Assembly (NCBI GenBank): GCA_003451635.1
Contig: DMAT01000275.1
Coordinates: forward strand, 1-43,932
Length of the DNA: 43,932 nt
Direction of reading: 5' to 3'
DNA from: Syntrophus sp. (in: bacteria)
GTDB taxonomy: Bacteria; Desulfobacterota; Syntrophia; Syntrophales; UBA8958
This document shows, piece by piece, positions 14,891 through 22,903 of the stretch. The position numbers and the translations under genes are program-made. Position 1 is the first letter of the stretch. Each line of letters begins with the position of its first letter. A model generated the notes under the pieces. It did no database searches. It was not told the DNA's origin and worked only from the letters and a program-made list of their open reading frames with translations.

Positions 14891-16018
14891 TTACTTGAAC
14901 AACGACAGTACACCCTGGGAAGCCATGTTGGCCTGGGCCAGCATGGAGGTGCCGGCCTGGACGAGAATCTGGTTCTTGGTAAAGGTTGTCATTTCCGCAG
15001 CCATATCGACATCGCGAATAACCGATTCAGAGGCCGAGAAGTTCTCGAGGGTAGAGGCCAGGTTGCCGGCCGCATAACCCAGGCGATTCTGATAGGCGCC
15101 GACATCGCCGCGAACACTGGCGAGTTTGTCGATAGCATCGTCGATATCGCTCATTTTCGCCAAGGCGCCGGCAGTGGTGCTGATATCATTGGCCGCGACG
15201 CCCGAACCGGTGTCTTTCAGTGCTGCCGTGTTGAGATCTCCCAGGCTGATGTTCAACTGGGAATTGGAATCCTCCTCATAACCGACCTGGAATTTTTTGG
15301 AAGTGGTACCGTTGTCCAGGATGGTCTGTGTACCGGCCACGCCGGCGCCGATATTAGCAGTAGTCGCTGCCGCCGTCGTCTTGAAGCTGATGTTAAATTT
15401 ATCAAAATTCATCGTGGTGCTGGCCGCGATGGTTTTGGTTTGGGACACGCCGCCGCTTGTCATCGTTAACGTGCCATCCGTTGCAGAGTAAGTGACTACG
15501 TAGGCAGCCGAGGCGGCATTCGCCACGTTGATGTCGTAGATATTACCCGCTGTATCGATGGTTGAATTGGCCGCATCTACGGTGCTGCCGCCTGTGAAGG
15601 AGCCATTTACGAGGGCAGTCCCGGCATATTTCGTCGAGTACGCGATCCTGTCGATTTCAAGGACGAGAGTGTTATACTCCGTGCTCAGTTTGGCAATGTC
15701 CGCACCGACATTGGCCGATGAGGCCTGGGTGGCCAGTTCCTTCATACGGGTAAGAATGTCGCCGACACTGCTCATGGCGCCTTCCGCCGTCTGCAGAAGC
15801 GAGTTGGCCTCGGAAATATTCCTCTGGGCAACCTTGACACTGGCGATATCCGCCCGGAAGGCCTGAGAAATAGCCAGACCAGCGGCGTCGTCCTTGGCGG
15901 AGTTGATCCGATAGCCTGAGGAGAGTCTTTCCAGTGACTTACTCATGCCGGCGTCGGAAATAGCCAAGTTTCTCTGTGCATTCATTGCCGCGATGTTGTT
16001 TTGAATTCTGAATCCCAT
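14891..16018 (-). CDS. fliC: Flagellin (FliC), filament subunit
   Basis: This 375-aa flagellin has conserved ends and a short variable centre. The N-terminal D0/D1 helices are textbook (MGFRIQNNIAAMNAQRNLAI, SLERLSSGYRINSAKDDAAG, LAISQAFRADIASVKVAQRN). The C-terminal ones are too (ENFSASESVIRDVDMAAEMT, FTKNQILVQAGTSMLAQANM, ending SQGVLSLFK). Residues about 150-270 form a Ser/Thr/Ala-rich D2-like region with many potential O-glycosylation sites. It is monocistronic: a sigma-28 promoter at 16297-16324, a leader of about 270 nt with CsrA-type sites, an AAGGAGGA Shine-Dalgarno and a strong terminator. The glycan island upstream suggests that the product is glycosylated. It is the only flagellin in the window. 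Confidence 0.97.
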   Translation of the reverse strand: MGFRIQNNIAAMNAQRNLAISDAGMSKSLERLSSGYRINSAKDDAAGLAISQAFRADIASVKVAQRNISEANSLLQTAEGAMSSVGDILTRMKELATQASSANVGADIAKLSTEYNTLVLEIDRIAYSTKYAGTALVNGSFTGGSTVDAANSTIDTAGNIYDINVANAASAAYVVTYSATDGTLTMTSGGVSQTKTIAASTTMNFDKFNISFKTTAAATTANIGAGVAGTQTILDNGTTSKKFQVGYEEDSNSQLNISLGDLNTAALKDTGSGVAANDISTTAGALAKMSDIDDAIDKLASVRGDVGAYQNRLGYAAGNLASTLENFSASESVIRDVDMAAEMTTFTKNQILVQAGTSMLAQANMASQGVLSLFK

Positions 16019-16026
16019 GATTTGTA

Positions 16027-16076
16027 TCCTCCTTGATTTTGTTTTCCTTGCGGAATTATTCCAGCATCCTTGCCGG
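16027..16076 (-). promoter_or_regulatory. CsrA-type binding region overlapping the fliC ribosome binding site
   Basis: The mRNA holds three CAAGGA motifs in about 45 nt. One sits in a hairpin CCGGC-AAGGAT-GCTGG (16061-16076), a 5-bp stem (one G-U) presenting GGA in a hexaloop, which is the preferred CsrA site. Another (CAAGGAGGATACA) includes the Shine-Dalgarno AAGGAGGA at 16027-16034. The two-site layout resembles the hag leader of Bacillus subtilis. csrA and fliW are in the same locus. Confidence 0.75.
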
Positions 16077-16263
16077 AGTTATTATCTGATTATGATTATT
16101 TGACCGTATTTCATTTATCTCGTTTTCGGTCACCTTTGCCGCAACTCCCTTCACCTCCTCCCTTCATCGTTTGTGCTCTATCATTGCGAGGGCCATGCCA
16201 AAATTAAAAACTCAACAATAACGGATATTTATAATTTTATAGAACATTATAATTTGGGAAAGG

Positions 16264-16276
16264 GGAAATTATTTCC
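16264..16276. promoter_or_regulatory. 13-bp dyad GGAAATTATTTCC in the fliC leader
   Basis: The sequence is identical to the dyad in the fliD leader (14770-14782). It lies about 14-26 nt downstream of the predicted fliC start point. On the mRNA it follows ACAGGA, so a role as an RNA hairpin is also possible. Confidence 0.5.
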
Positions 16277-16296
16277 TGTTTCTCGCTTTGATCTTA

Positions 16297-16324
16297 CTAT
16301 CGGCAGGAGGAGGTTGTAACTTAA
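16297..16324 (-). promoter_or_regulatory. Sigma-28 (FliA) promoter of fliC
   Basis: On the minus strand, TTAAGTTA (-35), 12 nt, then GCCGATAG (-10). The sequence GCCGATAGTARGATYAAA is shared with the flaG promoter, extending the similarity beyond the -10. The start point is expected near 16289. Confidence 0.85.
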
Positions 16325-16419
16325 ATGTCCAGGGATATTATTTTGAAAACTTTGTGGCTTCGCCTTTGGAGATGAAAGCGGGAATTGGCGTAGACAATGA
16401 ACTCACGGCCAATCCGTAT

Positions 16420-19269
16420 TTATGTTGATGCAGTTGTTTTATGTTCCGAGCCTTGTAGCAAGCGGTCGAACTTGGCAGGATCGAATAGGGTAGGGGCGAT
16501 CTGAAGGGCAATCTGGAGGGCAATCTCTGCGAAAGACCATTGGCGGTGAAGACAAAATAATTCGGCAACATCATAGATGATCTGCCCCAAATCGTCTAAA
16601 GTCTCGATGGTGCGCCTGGAATTCAACCCCACGATAACATTTAGCGATTCTAAGGATCGAATCAATTCATCCGTGGCTTCCATCCGCCAGTACAGGCTGA
16701 CCTGTAAAAGCCTCTTTTCAATCTGTTCCTCCGCTGTAAGTCCCTCATCAGCGGCTTTTTGCAGGCAATCGGCGGCAGTTTTCAGATCGCCCTCTTTCAG
16801 GAAAGATTTGCCGATATCCATATAAAGCTCTTTATGCTCCTCCAGTAGAGACGGGACTGAGTCGACACTCAGACCCGCTTGATAGGCAATCTTTACCCAT
16901 GGCAAAGCCTTGTCAACCATTTGTTGACTGAAATAGAAGCGGCAGATGTTCTCGGCCTTCTGCGGGCTTTTGCCTGCATCTTCAAAAGACTTCATAAAGA
17001 GGGACTCGGCTGATTCAAAATCTTTTTCCAAAAAGTGGATTAATGCCAAACCGAAGTAGATTTCATTCCTTTTGGAAAAACTGTGACAGTAAAAACTCCC
17101 GAAGACCAATGGGTCTTTTTCAAAGGCGTTATAGATGCGAAGATAGCGCTCCGACATTACTCTGCATAGGTCCGTCGCCTTTTTACGGAAATAAATGGCG
17201 GCAAGGAGATGACACATATCCATATGCATGGGAAATGAATCAAGGGCCTCCAGGCAGATACGTTCCGCATCATCGATTCTGTCCAGGGAGTGGTATCCCT
17301 GTGCTACGGAATAGAAGACGGTCATGAAAAATCCGGTCTTAAGTTGCTTGCGGCGCATGATTTCCAGAGCCATTTCACCATACTCGACGGCCTTGTCAAA
17401 CTCGCGGTGCATCGAATAAGATGCGGATAATTGATAGATACTATAGACATCCTCCGGATCTCTCGCCAGGGTCTCCTGTAAAAGAGTTGTCGTCCGGATG
17501 TGCTTCGCTTCCATTTGTTCTGCAGAGAGATCATAACCGTAGTGGCGGATGCGAATTTCACCGTAGGCTTCCACACCGTGAGCCTGCAACTGGTTGTGGA
17601 CTTTCCGAACATAGGTCATCCCCATATGATTGCGGAACAGCCGGATCAGATAAAAGACGCCGTGGACGGAACCGTCCTTTTTTACGTCGTAAAAACGGCA
17701 GTGAAAATAATCTGCCTTCCCTCCCCGGACGGTGTCCTTCAGTATGTATCCGTCTTCCGGAAACAGCTCTTCGTCGGCGTCCAGTTGAAAGATCCAGTCG
17801 CCGGTGGCATAGGAGAGCGACTGATTCCGGTGTTTGCTGAAGTCGTTTTCCCAGGGATGATGATAAACACGAGCGCCGTAGCTTGCAGCGATTTCAATGG
17901 TTCTGTCCGTTGAACCGGTATCGACGATAATGATCTCATCAACATATTTACTGACGCTCTTCAGACAGCGCTCCAGGCAGGCTTCTTCATTCTTCACAAT
18001 CATACAAAGGGAAATCGTGGGTATCCTTGCTTCGTTCTTTCGTTCTTTAAGAATAGACGGCGCCTTCCCCTTGCGCCGACCCGCTGCACCGGCTATTTTT
18101 AGCCATAGCTGTGCTTTTTCATCTCTCTGGTGTTTAAGATAGAAACGGCTGATATCCTCCGCCATGCCTATCTCTTTTCCCGTATCTTCATAGCCTTTGC
18201 GGAAGAAATCGTCTGCCCCGTCAATGTCGCCTCCCTGAAAATGAATGCAGGCCAAGCCGAAATAGATTTTATGCCGCAAGGTGAAGCTGTGGCAGTAAGT
18301 GTTTCCCATGAGGGAGGGATTTCGTTTCAGTGTCTCATGTACCTCAAGGAAGCTCAGGCACATCTTCCGTGATTCTTCATAATCCTGCTTTTCAAAATAT
18401 ATGGAGGCCAGGAGATGATAAACATCAAGGTGATTGGGATAGATCGCGAGGGCCTCCCGGCAGAGACGTTCCACTTCTTCAAGACGGTTAAGGGCGTAAT
18501 AGGCTTGGGCGATAGTGTGGAAAGCGGTCAAAAAATAATCGTTATTCATGCATTTATGCCGTCTTAGTTCGAGGACCTTTTCGCCGTATTCGATGACCTT
18601 CTCAGGCTCCCGGTGCATGGAATAAGATGTGGCTAACTGATAGAGGCAGTAGGCGTCTTCAGGATCTGCGGCAAGCATCTCCTTGAGCAGTGTTGTGGTG
18701 CGGAGATGCTTGGCCTCCATAGCCTCAGGCGAGAGATCGTATCCGTAGTGTTTAACCCGGATATCGCTGTAAGCCTCCCTGCCACTTGTGAGGAGTTGGT
18801 TATGGACTTTCCGGGCATAGGTCATTCCCATGCCGTTACGGAAGAGGCGGACCAGGTAGAAAACTCCGTGGATGGAACTATCCTTATTTATATCGTGAAA
18901 TCGGCAATGGTAAAAATCGGCCTTATCCTGCCGGATGATTTTCCGCAGGCGCGGCCCGTCTCCGGCAAAGAGTTCCTCGTCGGCGTCCAATTGTAATATC
19001 CATTTACCTTTCGCGTAACTCAGGGATTGATTGCGGTGCTTGCTGAAGTCTTTTTCCCAGGGGTGATGATAGATCCGGGCGCCGTAGCTTTCAGCGATCC
19101 CAACAGTGCCGTCCGTTGAACCCGTATCGACGATAATGATCTCATCGACGTAATTGCAGACACTCTCCAGGCAGCGCCCCAGGCAAGCCTCCTCGTTCTT
19201 CACAATCATGCACAGCGAGATTGATTGGTGCTTTTGGTTGGAGGGCCTACTTTTGGGTATTTTCTTCAT
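16420..19269 (-). CDS. Tandem-duplicated GT2-TPR glycosyltransferase, candidate flagellin glycosyltransferase
   Basis: This 949-aa protein is two near copies of a module of about 400 aa. Each starts with a family-2 glycosyltransferase domain: residues 16-36 ISLCMIVKNEEACLGRCLES and again from about residue 420. Each also has EIIIVDTGSTD, YHHPWE-DFSKHRNQSLSYA and the metal-binding DADEE (near residues 95 and 495), and is followed by TPR-like helices. The last 130 residues are further TPR-like sequence. Such GT2-TPR proteins transfer sugars, often to proteins. Its place as the last island gene, next to fliC, suggests that it glycosylates flagellin; this is inference. Both copies keep the catalytic motifs, so two transfers or a processive arrangement are possible. 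It is 9 bp downstream of the radical SAM gene. Confidence 0.85.
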   Translation of the reverse strand: MKKIPKSRPSNQKHQSISLCMIVKNEEACLGRCLESVCNYVDEIIIVDTGSTDGTVGIAESYGARIYHHPWEKDFSKHRNQSLSYAKGKWILQLDADEELFAGDGPRLRKIIRQDKADFYHCRFHDINKDSSIHGVFYLVRLFRNGMGMTYARKVHNQLLTSGREAYSDIRVKHYGYDLSPEAMEAKHLRTTTLLKEMLAADPEDAYCLYQLATSYSMHREPEKVIEYGEKVLELRRHKCMNNDYFLTAFHTIAQAYYALNRLEEVERLCREALAIYPNHLDVYHLLASIYFEKQDYEESRKMCLSFLEVHETLKRNPSLMGNTYCHSFTLRHKIYFGLACIHFQGGDIDGADDFFRKGYEDTGKEIGMAEDISRFYLKHQRDEKAQLWLKIAGAAGRRKGKAPSILKERKNEARIPTISLCMIVKNEEACLERCLKSVSKYVDEIIIVDTGSTDRTIEIAASYGARVYHHPWENDFSKHRNQSLSYATGDWIFQLDADEELFPEDGYILKDTVRGGKADYFHCRFYDVKKDGSVHGVFYLIRLFRNHMGMTYVRKVHNQLQAHGVEAYGEIRIRHYGYDLSAEQMEAKHIRTTTLLQETLARDPEDVYSIYQLSASYSMHREFDKAVEYGEMALEIMRRKQLKTGFFMTVFYSVAQGYHSLDRIDDAERICLEALDSFPMHMDMCHLLAAIYFRKKATDLCRVMSERYLRIYNAFEKDPLVFGSFYCHSFSKRNEIYFGLALIHFLEKDFESAESLFMKSFEDAGKSPQKAENICRFYFSQQMVDKALPWVKIAYQAGLSVDSVPSLLEEHKELYMDIGKSFLKEGDLKTAADCLQKAADEGLTAEEQIEKRLLQVSLYWRMEATDELIRSLESLNVIVGLNSRRTIETLDDLGQIIYDVAELFCLHRQWSFAEIALQIALQIAPTLFDPAKFDRLLQGSEHKTTAST

Positions 19270-19278
19270 TCACAGGAC

Positions 19279-20202
19279 TCATATTGTCAGCGACAGGGGA
19301 GTATGATTTATGTAGTTTATCCCGAGATGGTCGCATTCAATGCACAAAGGTTGACTTATTTTCTGCTGTTGGATTTCTTCCAGGGACATATTGAATATCT
19401 TTCCAAGGGAATAACTTTGTGAATTTCGGCCCACGCCGCAGCATAGCAAGACTTCGCAATTTTCGTTGATGCTGAGAAAATCATTTTGGGGGCAATCGTA
19501 ATGAAGAGGCTTGTTATTAAGGACATCACTGTAATAATAAGTAAGCAATTCGCTCGTTGCGTCTTTTAATGTTTCGTAGGGCATCTTGTTTGTCAGGTAG
19601 TCTCTGAACATGTTGTAATCATTAAAATAAGCGGCAGAATAAGAGATGGGTACGTTGAGTGATTCTGCAAATTGCTTTGCCAAAAACACCTCCCAGATGT
19701 TGAATTGATATAGGTGATACGCGATAAAGAATTTGTTTGTTAAAAAGCCGTTTTCTGAATAACGGTTAATGAGGTTGACCATATTCGATTTAATTTTTTC
19801 AAAGTTGAACCCGTGAATACGATCGTAAGATTGCTGGCTGAAACCGGACATGGAAATTATAGCTTGTGACAGGTTTTTGAGTTCCCGGGCATTCAGATAA
19901 ACCGGAAATGAAGCATTTGTACTGAAGGAATAACACAAATCATGATCAAGCAAAATTTCGATAATATCTTTGATTCGGGGATGCAATAAAGGCTCTCCCC
20001 ACTGGTAAAGTGAAATTAAAGTCTGATGTCCAATTATATGATTATCAAGTAAATACCGTATGGCCCGTTCAAAATCACTGATTCCGATAAAGCTTGCCTG
20101 TTTTCTGTGAAATCGTCCGGAAATGCTTTTCTTACCATTTGCACAGTATTTACAGTTTGCGTTACATATCCCGGAGATTTCGAAATAGAGTCTTTTATAC
20201 AT
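19279..20202 (-). CDS. Radical SAM protein with cysteine-rich C-terminus
   Basis: This 307-aa protein has the radical SAM cluster motif CNANCKYC at residues 14-21, preceded by FEISGICN. The GE-type motif SLYQWGEPLLHPRIKDI and STNASF strands of the barrel follow. The C-terminal part has a SPASM/twitch-like set of cysteines: CPQNDF, then LLCCGVG and a closing CIECD. Such proteins make a 5'-deoxyadenosyl radical and hold an auxiliary Fe-S cluster; they dehydrogenate sugars or alcohols or modify peptides. The substrate cannot be read from the sequence. Neighbours are sugar-modifying enzymes and a second radical SAM gene, which favours a glycan precursor. Confidence 0.8.
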   Translation of the reverse strand: MYKRLYFEISGICNANCKYCANGKKSISGRFHRKQASFIGISDFERAIRYLLDNHIIGHQTLISLYQWGEPLLHPRIKDIIEILLDHDLCYSFSTNASFPVYLNARELKNLSQAIISMSGFSQQSYDRIHGFNFEKIKSNMVNLINRYSENGFLTNKFFIAYHLYQFNIWEVFLAKQFAESLNVPISYSAAYFNDYNMFRDYLTNKMPYETLKDATSELLTYYYSDVLNNKPLHYDCPQNDFLSINENCEVLLCCGVGRNSQSYSLGKIFNMSLEEIQQQKISQPLCIECDHLGINYINHTPLSLTI

Positions 20203-20254
20203 CCTTTATCCACCTGTCTTTGATAAATTCTTCACGATTATAAAATCAAGCCTT

Positions 20255-21166
20255 TCAGGAGGCCTCGTTCACGGTTTCCATTATGTTCATATCCGCCTTA
20301 TCCCTGTGCAATCGCTTCAAAGGAACATCGCACCGAGAACAACGCTCAAGATCATTTATTCGGCCCTTGTTCATAAGCGCACGCGCATCCCTGAATACGT
20401 CGCCGTTAAAGATGTCGACAGGATCCTCGTCAAAGGCGCTACCAAGTTTGTAAAAGGATGCATCAACGTCAATACAGCAAAACTGAATCTTCCCGGAGGC
20501 ATTGATAGTGATGCGGTCGAATATGTAAGGACAGGAAACGCTTTTGGGGATAATGCATTCCGCATCCGCCCAATTATGTCTGGGAAAACGCAGCACCATG
20601 TCCCCTCTTGTCAAAGTGAGATATTGAGACCAGTAATCTGTGTATTCCTGCCATTCATCTTCGTTCAATTCCTGTTCGATCATCCTGACACATATTGTCG
20701 TGGCATATTTTCCTTCGTTGCGAAGCCGTATGAACATCTGGATATTATCGATAACCCGCTGGAAGGACAATCCCTGCCTGATTTGCTCAAACCGATCTTT
20801 CCTCAGGCTATCGATACTGAATATGACGATGTCTATCCCCGTGTCCAAAAGCTTGGATGCACGCCGCTTATCGAGCATGCCGCCATTTGTGGGCAGGCTT
20901 ACTTGACGGAAGCCGGCATCTTTGGCTACCCCTATTTTCACAAAGACATTCGGGTCGAGGATGGCCTCACCCAAGCCCACGATGTTCAGATACTCAATGC
21001 TTTCTCTGTATGGAATCAGCTTGTTTACAATATTGACAAACATTTCCTGTGACATGAGTTGAGGACGTTGGGAGGACGAATGAATAGAGCACATTATGCA
21101 TGAGGCATTGCAGATCCCATGCACTGTTTCAATATCAATAATGGAAGGAGTAATCATATCATTCAT
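20255..21166 (-). CDS. Radical SAM/SPASM-domain protein
   Basis: This 303-aa protein has the cluster motif CNASCIMC after ETVHGI, then YLNIVGLGEAILDPNVFVKI, SLPTNGGML and VIFSIDSL, as in AdoMet-radical enzymes of the SPASM/twitch class. The C-terminus has CPYIFDRITINASGKIQFCC, fitting the CX9-15GX4C pattern of an auxiliary Fe-S cluster, and a later CSRCD. It is only loosely similar to its neighbour at 19279, so they are probably different enzymes and not a recent duplication. It sits in the same minus-strand run; a role in sugar oxidation or epimerisation is inferred. A start at 21157 (MITPSI) is also possible. Confidence 0.82.
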   Translation of the reverse strand: MNDMITPSIIDIETVHGICNASCIMCSIHSSSQRPQLMSQEMFVNIVNKLIPYRESIEYLNIVGLGEAILDPNVFVKIGVAKDAGFRQVSLPTNGGMLDKRRASKLLDTGIDIVIFSIDSLRKDRFEQIRQGLSFQRVIDNIQMFIRLRNEGKYATTICVRMIEQELNEDEWQEYTDYWSQYLTLTRGDMVLRFPRHNWADAECIIPKSVSCPYIFDRITINASGKIQFCCIDVDASFYKLGSAFDEDPVDIFNGDVFRDARALMNKGRINDLERCSRCDVPLKRLHRDKADMNIMETVNEAS

Positions 21167-21212
21167 TGGAATATATTTTCCTGATCAACAGTGTTGCCTC
21201 ATAGTCAGGGCC

Positions 21213-21962
21213 TTATTTTATACATCGCAGGTAACCGCCCGGATTGCAGGTGAGTAGTAATTTTCTGTCATAGTAATTGTCGATGATGAAGCGGTCAGTC
21301 TCCTTCAAGAAAGACTCCAAGGCAGTTTTCGGGTTGTTTCCCGGCCCCCAGGGTCGCGGCCTGTGATCTTGGGGCGGAATATCTTCGACGATGGTATCAC
21401 CGCAGATCATGTAGTGCCCCTTGCCGACGAAGGCTGAGTAGAGGCGAAGTTCGGCAAGGACATGGTCGTGGCTGTGATAGGAATCGAGAATCACGAGAAC
21501 CTCACGGCAATCCTTAATGATGGACCGGATATGGGCAATGGTGTCAGATTCAACGGAAGAGCCGGCAATGAGATCGATTTTATTGGATAATTCACCATGA
21601 CTACTCAGCCTGGCCTTGAGGTCATCGGGGATGTATATGTCAACTCCGATGACTCTTTCCCCACCTAATACCGTAAGCAGAGTTGAGCAAAAAAGGAGCG
21701 ATCCACCCCATGCGACGCCGAGTTCAACGACATATTTTGGACGTGTATGGTAAATAATATCCTGGAGGGCAAACATGTCCTGTGGTAGATTCAGGATTGG
21801 TTCACCGAACCAGTTCGTCTGGTGAACCCAGTGATATTTGTCGGCGTCAATGACCAGATCTCTGGCCCTCTTAACAAGTCCCTCGTCCTGGCACATGGCC
21901 AGAGCTGATTCTGTGCGCAGATCCTCGAATTCTTCCCTGTTCAGCATCTTTTTTTCAGTCAT
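21213..21962 (-). CDS. CmcI/rhamnosyl O-methyltransferase-like protein
   Basis: This 249-aa protein resembles the CmcI family of SAM-dependent methyltransferases, which O-methylate sugars such as rhamnose. Visible features are the leader NWFGEPILNLPQDMFALQDI, the SAM-binding KYVVELGVAWGGSLLFCSTL and ERVIGVDIYI. The metal-site region VLVILDSYHSHDHVLAELRL is followed by HYMICGDTIVEDIP and the proline-rich RPRPWGPGNNPKTALESFL. O-methylation often caps sugars of flagellar or surface glycans. It overlaps the 3' end of the SDR gene by 8 nt, so they are co-translated. The acceptor is unknown. Confidence 0.82.
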   Translation of the reverse strand: MTEKKMLNREEFEDLRTESALAMCQDEGLVKRARDLVIDADKYHWVHQTNWFGEPILNLPQDMFALQDIIYHTRPKYVVELGVAWGGSLLFCSTLLTVLGGERVIGVDIYIPDDLKARLSSHGELSNKIDLIAGSSVESDTIAHIRSIIKDCREVLVILDSYHSHDHVLAELRLYSAFVGKGHYMICGDTIVEDIPPQDHRPRPWGPGNNPKTALESFLKETDRFIIDNYYDRKLLLTCNPGGYLRCIK

Positions 21963-22899
21963 GGTAACCTCCAGCGCCTTGCAGCAGGCCTATGGTTTCG
22001 GTTATGTTCTTCTCAATGGAACCGGTAAAGGCAAAACCAAGATCCCGGAAACGTCGGCTTGAGACGGTATATGACAATTGGTTCATGATTTCTGTATCCA
22101 CATAATCGATCGTGACTTCACCCACCTTTGGTCTGATCCAGGAGATGACGTCGTTGACAGTCAGGTTCTCCGTTACGACGTTGTAGACGCGACCATCGAA
22201 ACAGCGCTTGTCGAGAAGGAAAAAGAGGGCATTCATAGCATCGTTGATGGAAAGATAGGGACGTTTCTGGTGCAGGGCCGTCCGCCAGACCGTGAGGGGC
22301 TGTCCCAGAACGGCCTGCCAGCAAAATTTGTTGGCAGCCGTATGAAACCGCATCCCCGGCGAGATGCCAACAATCGTCCCGAAGCGGCAGGTCACGAAGC
22401 TCAGGCTATTTACCGCCGCCATATCTTTCAGGAGACGCTCTTCCCGAAGCTTGGTTTCCGCATAGGGACTCTGTGGCTTCAGCTCTCCCTCATCGCAATC
22501 CTCATCAACAATTGACTTCTGGGTGCCATAGACGCTGGTGGAGGATAAATGGATCATGGGGATTCCCAGGAGAACGCAACTGTCGGCTACTCTTTTAGTG
22601 GTGTTGTAATTCACATGTTCAATCTTTTCCCTGATCTGGAAGCTTCCCGCGGCGTCGGTAATAGCGGCGAGGTGGATGACCGCATCGACACCGGTCATGA
22701 TGGATGGCAGGTCAAGCTCAAGAACATCTCCTTCAATAAAGCGGTAAATGCACTCACCGGGAAGGTTAAACAATGAGGTGTATCGTTGGGTGCACAGGTT
22801 GTCGATCAAGACGAGTTCCGACGACGGAAAATGGTAGGGAAACTCCCTGATCAGCCTTGATCCGATATGTCCCAACGGGCCTGTGACAAGTATCTTCAT
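21955..22899 (-). CDS. NAD-dependent epimerase/dehydratase (extended SDR)
   Basis: This 314-aa Rossmann-fold protein has the cofactor loop GPLGHIG at residues 7-13, VIHLAAI, a catalytic Ser/Thr region LSSTSVYG, and Y146-x3-K150 (SPYAETK). The pattern is that of nucleotide-sugar epimerases, dehydratases and reductases. The GxxGxxG glycine spacing is intact and the length is typical. It is in a run with a second SDR gene 5 bp upstream. The two differ throughout, so they probably catalyse separate steps of one sugar-nucleotide pathway. The exact reaction cannot be told from sequence. Confidence 0.85.
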   Translation of the reverse strand: MKILVTGPLGHIGSRLIREFPYHFPSSELVLIDNLCTQRYTSLFNLPGECIYRFIEGDVLELDLPSIMTGVDAVIHLAAITDAAGSFQIREKIEHVNYNTTKRVADSCVLLGIPMIHLSSTSVYGTQKSIVDEDCDEGELKPQSPYAETKLREERLLKDMAAVNSLSFVTCRFGTIVGISPGMRFHTAANKFCWQAVLGQPLTVWRTALHQKRPYLSINDAMNALFFLLDKRCFDGRVYNVVTENLTVNDVISWIRPKVGEVTIDYVDTEIMNQLSYTVSSRRFRDLGFAFTGSIEKNITETIGLLQGAGGYHD

Positions 22900-22903
22900 G
22901 ATA

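Larger units (their letters stand above)
16019..16290 (-). promoter_or_regulatory. Long 5' leader of fliC
   Basis: About 270 nt lie between the predicted sigma-28 start point and the fliC ATG. Besides the CsrA-type region (16027-16076) and the dyad (16264-16276), the leader contains a perfect anti-SD complement GGAGGTGA (16151-16158) about 135 nt upstream of the ATG with no gene to serve. It also holds two tiny overlapping ORFs, a 6-codon one and an 18-codon one (16111-16167). GGAATAATTCC at 16052-16062 can form another small hairpin. Between 16325 and 16419 I see nothing recognisable. Confidence 0.6.

Noticed and set aside
16338..16574. 78-codon open frame at the end of the duplicated glycosyltransferase
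   Set aside because: Mostly overlaps the real gene in another frame and lacks a start signal.
20306..21052. 248-codon open frame on the + strand
   Set aside because: Antisense to the radical SAM gene, whose cluster motifs make it the real gene; no Shine-Dalgarno and no recognisable protein.
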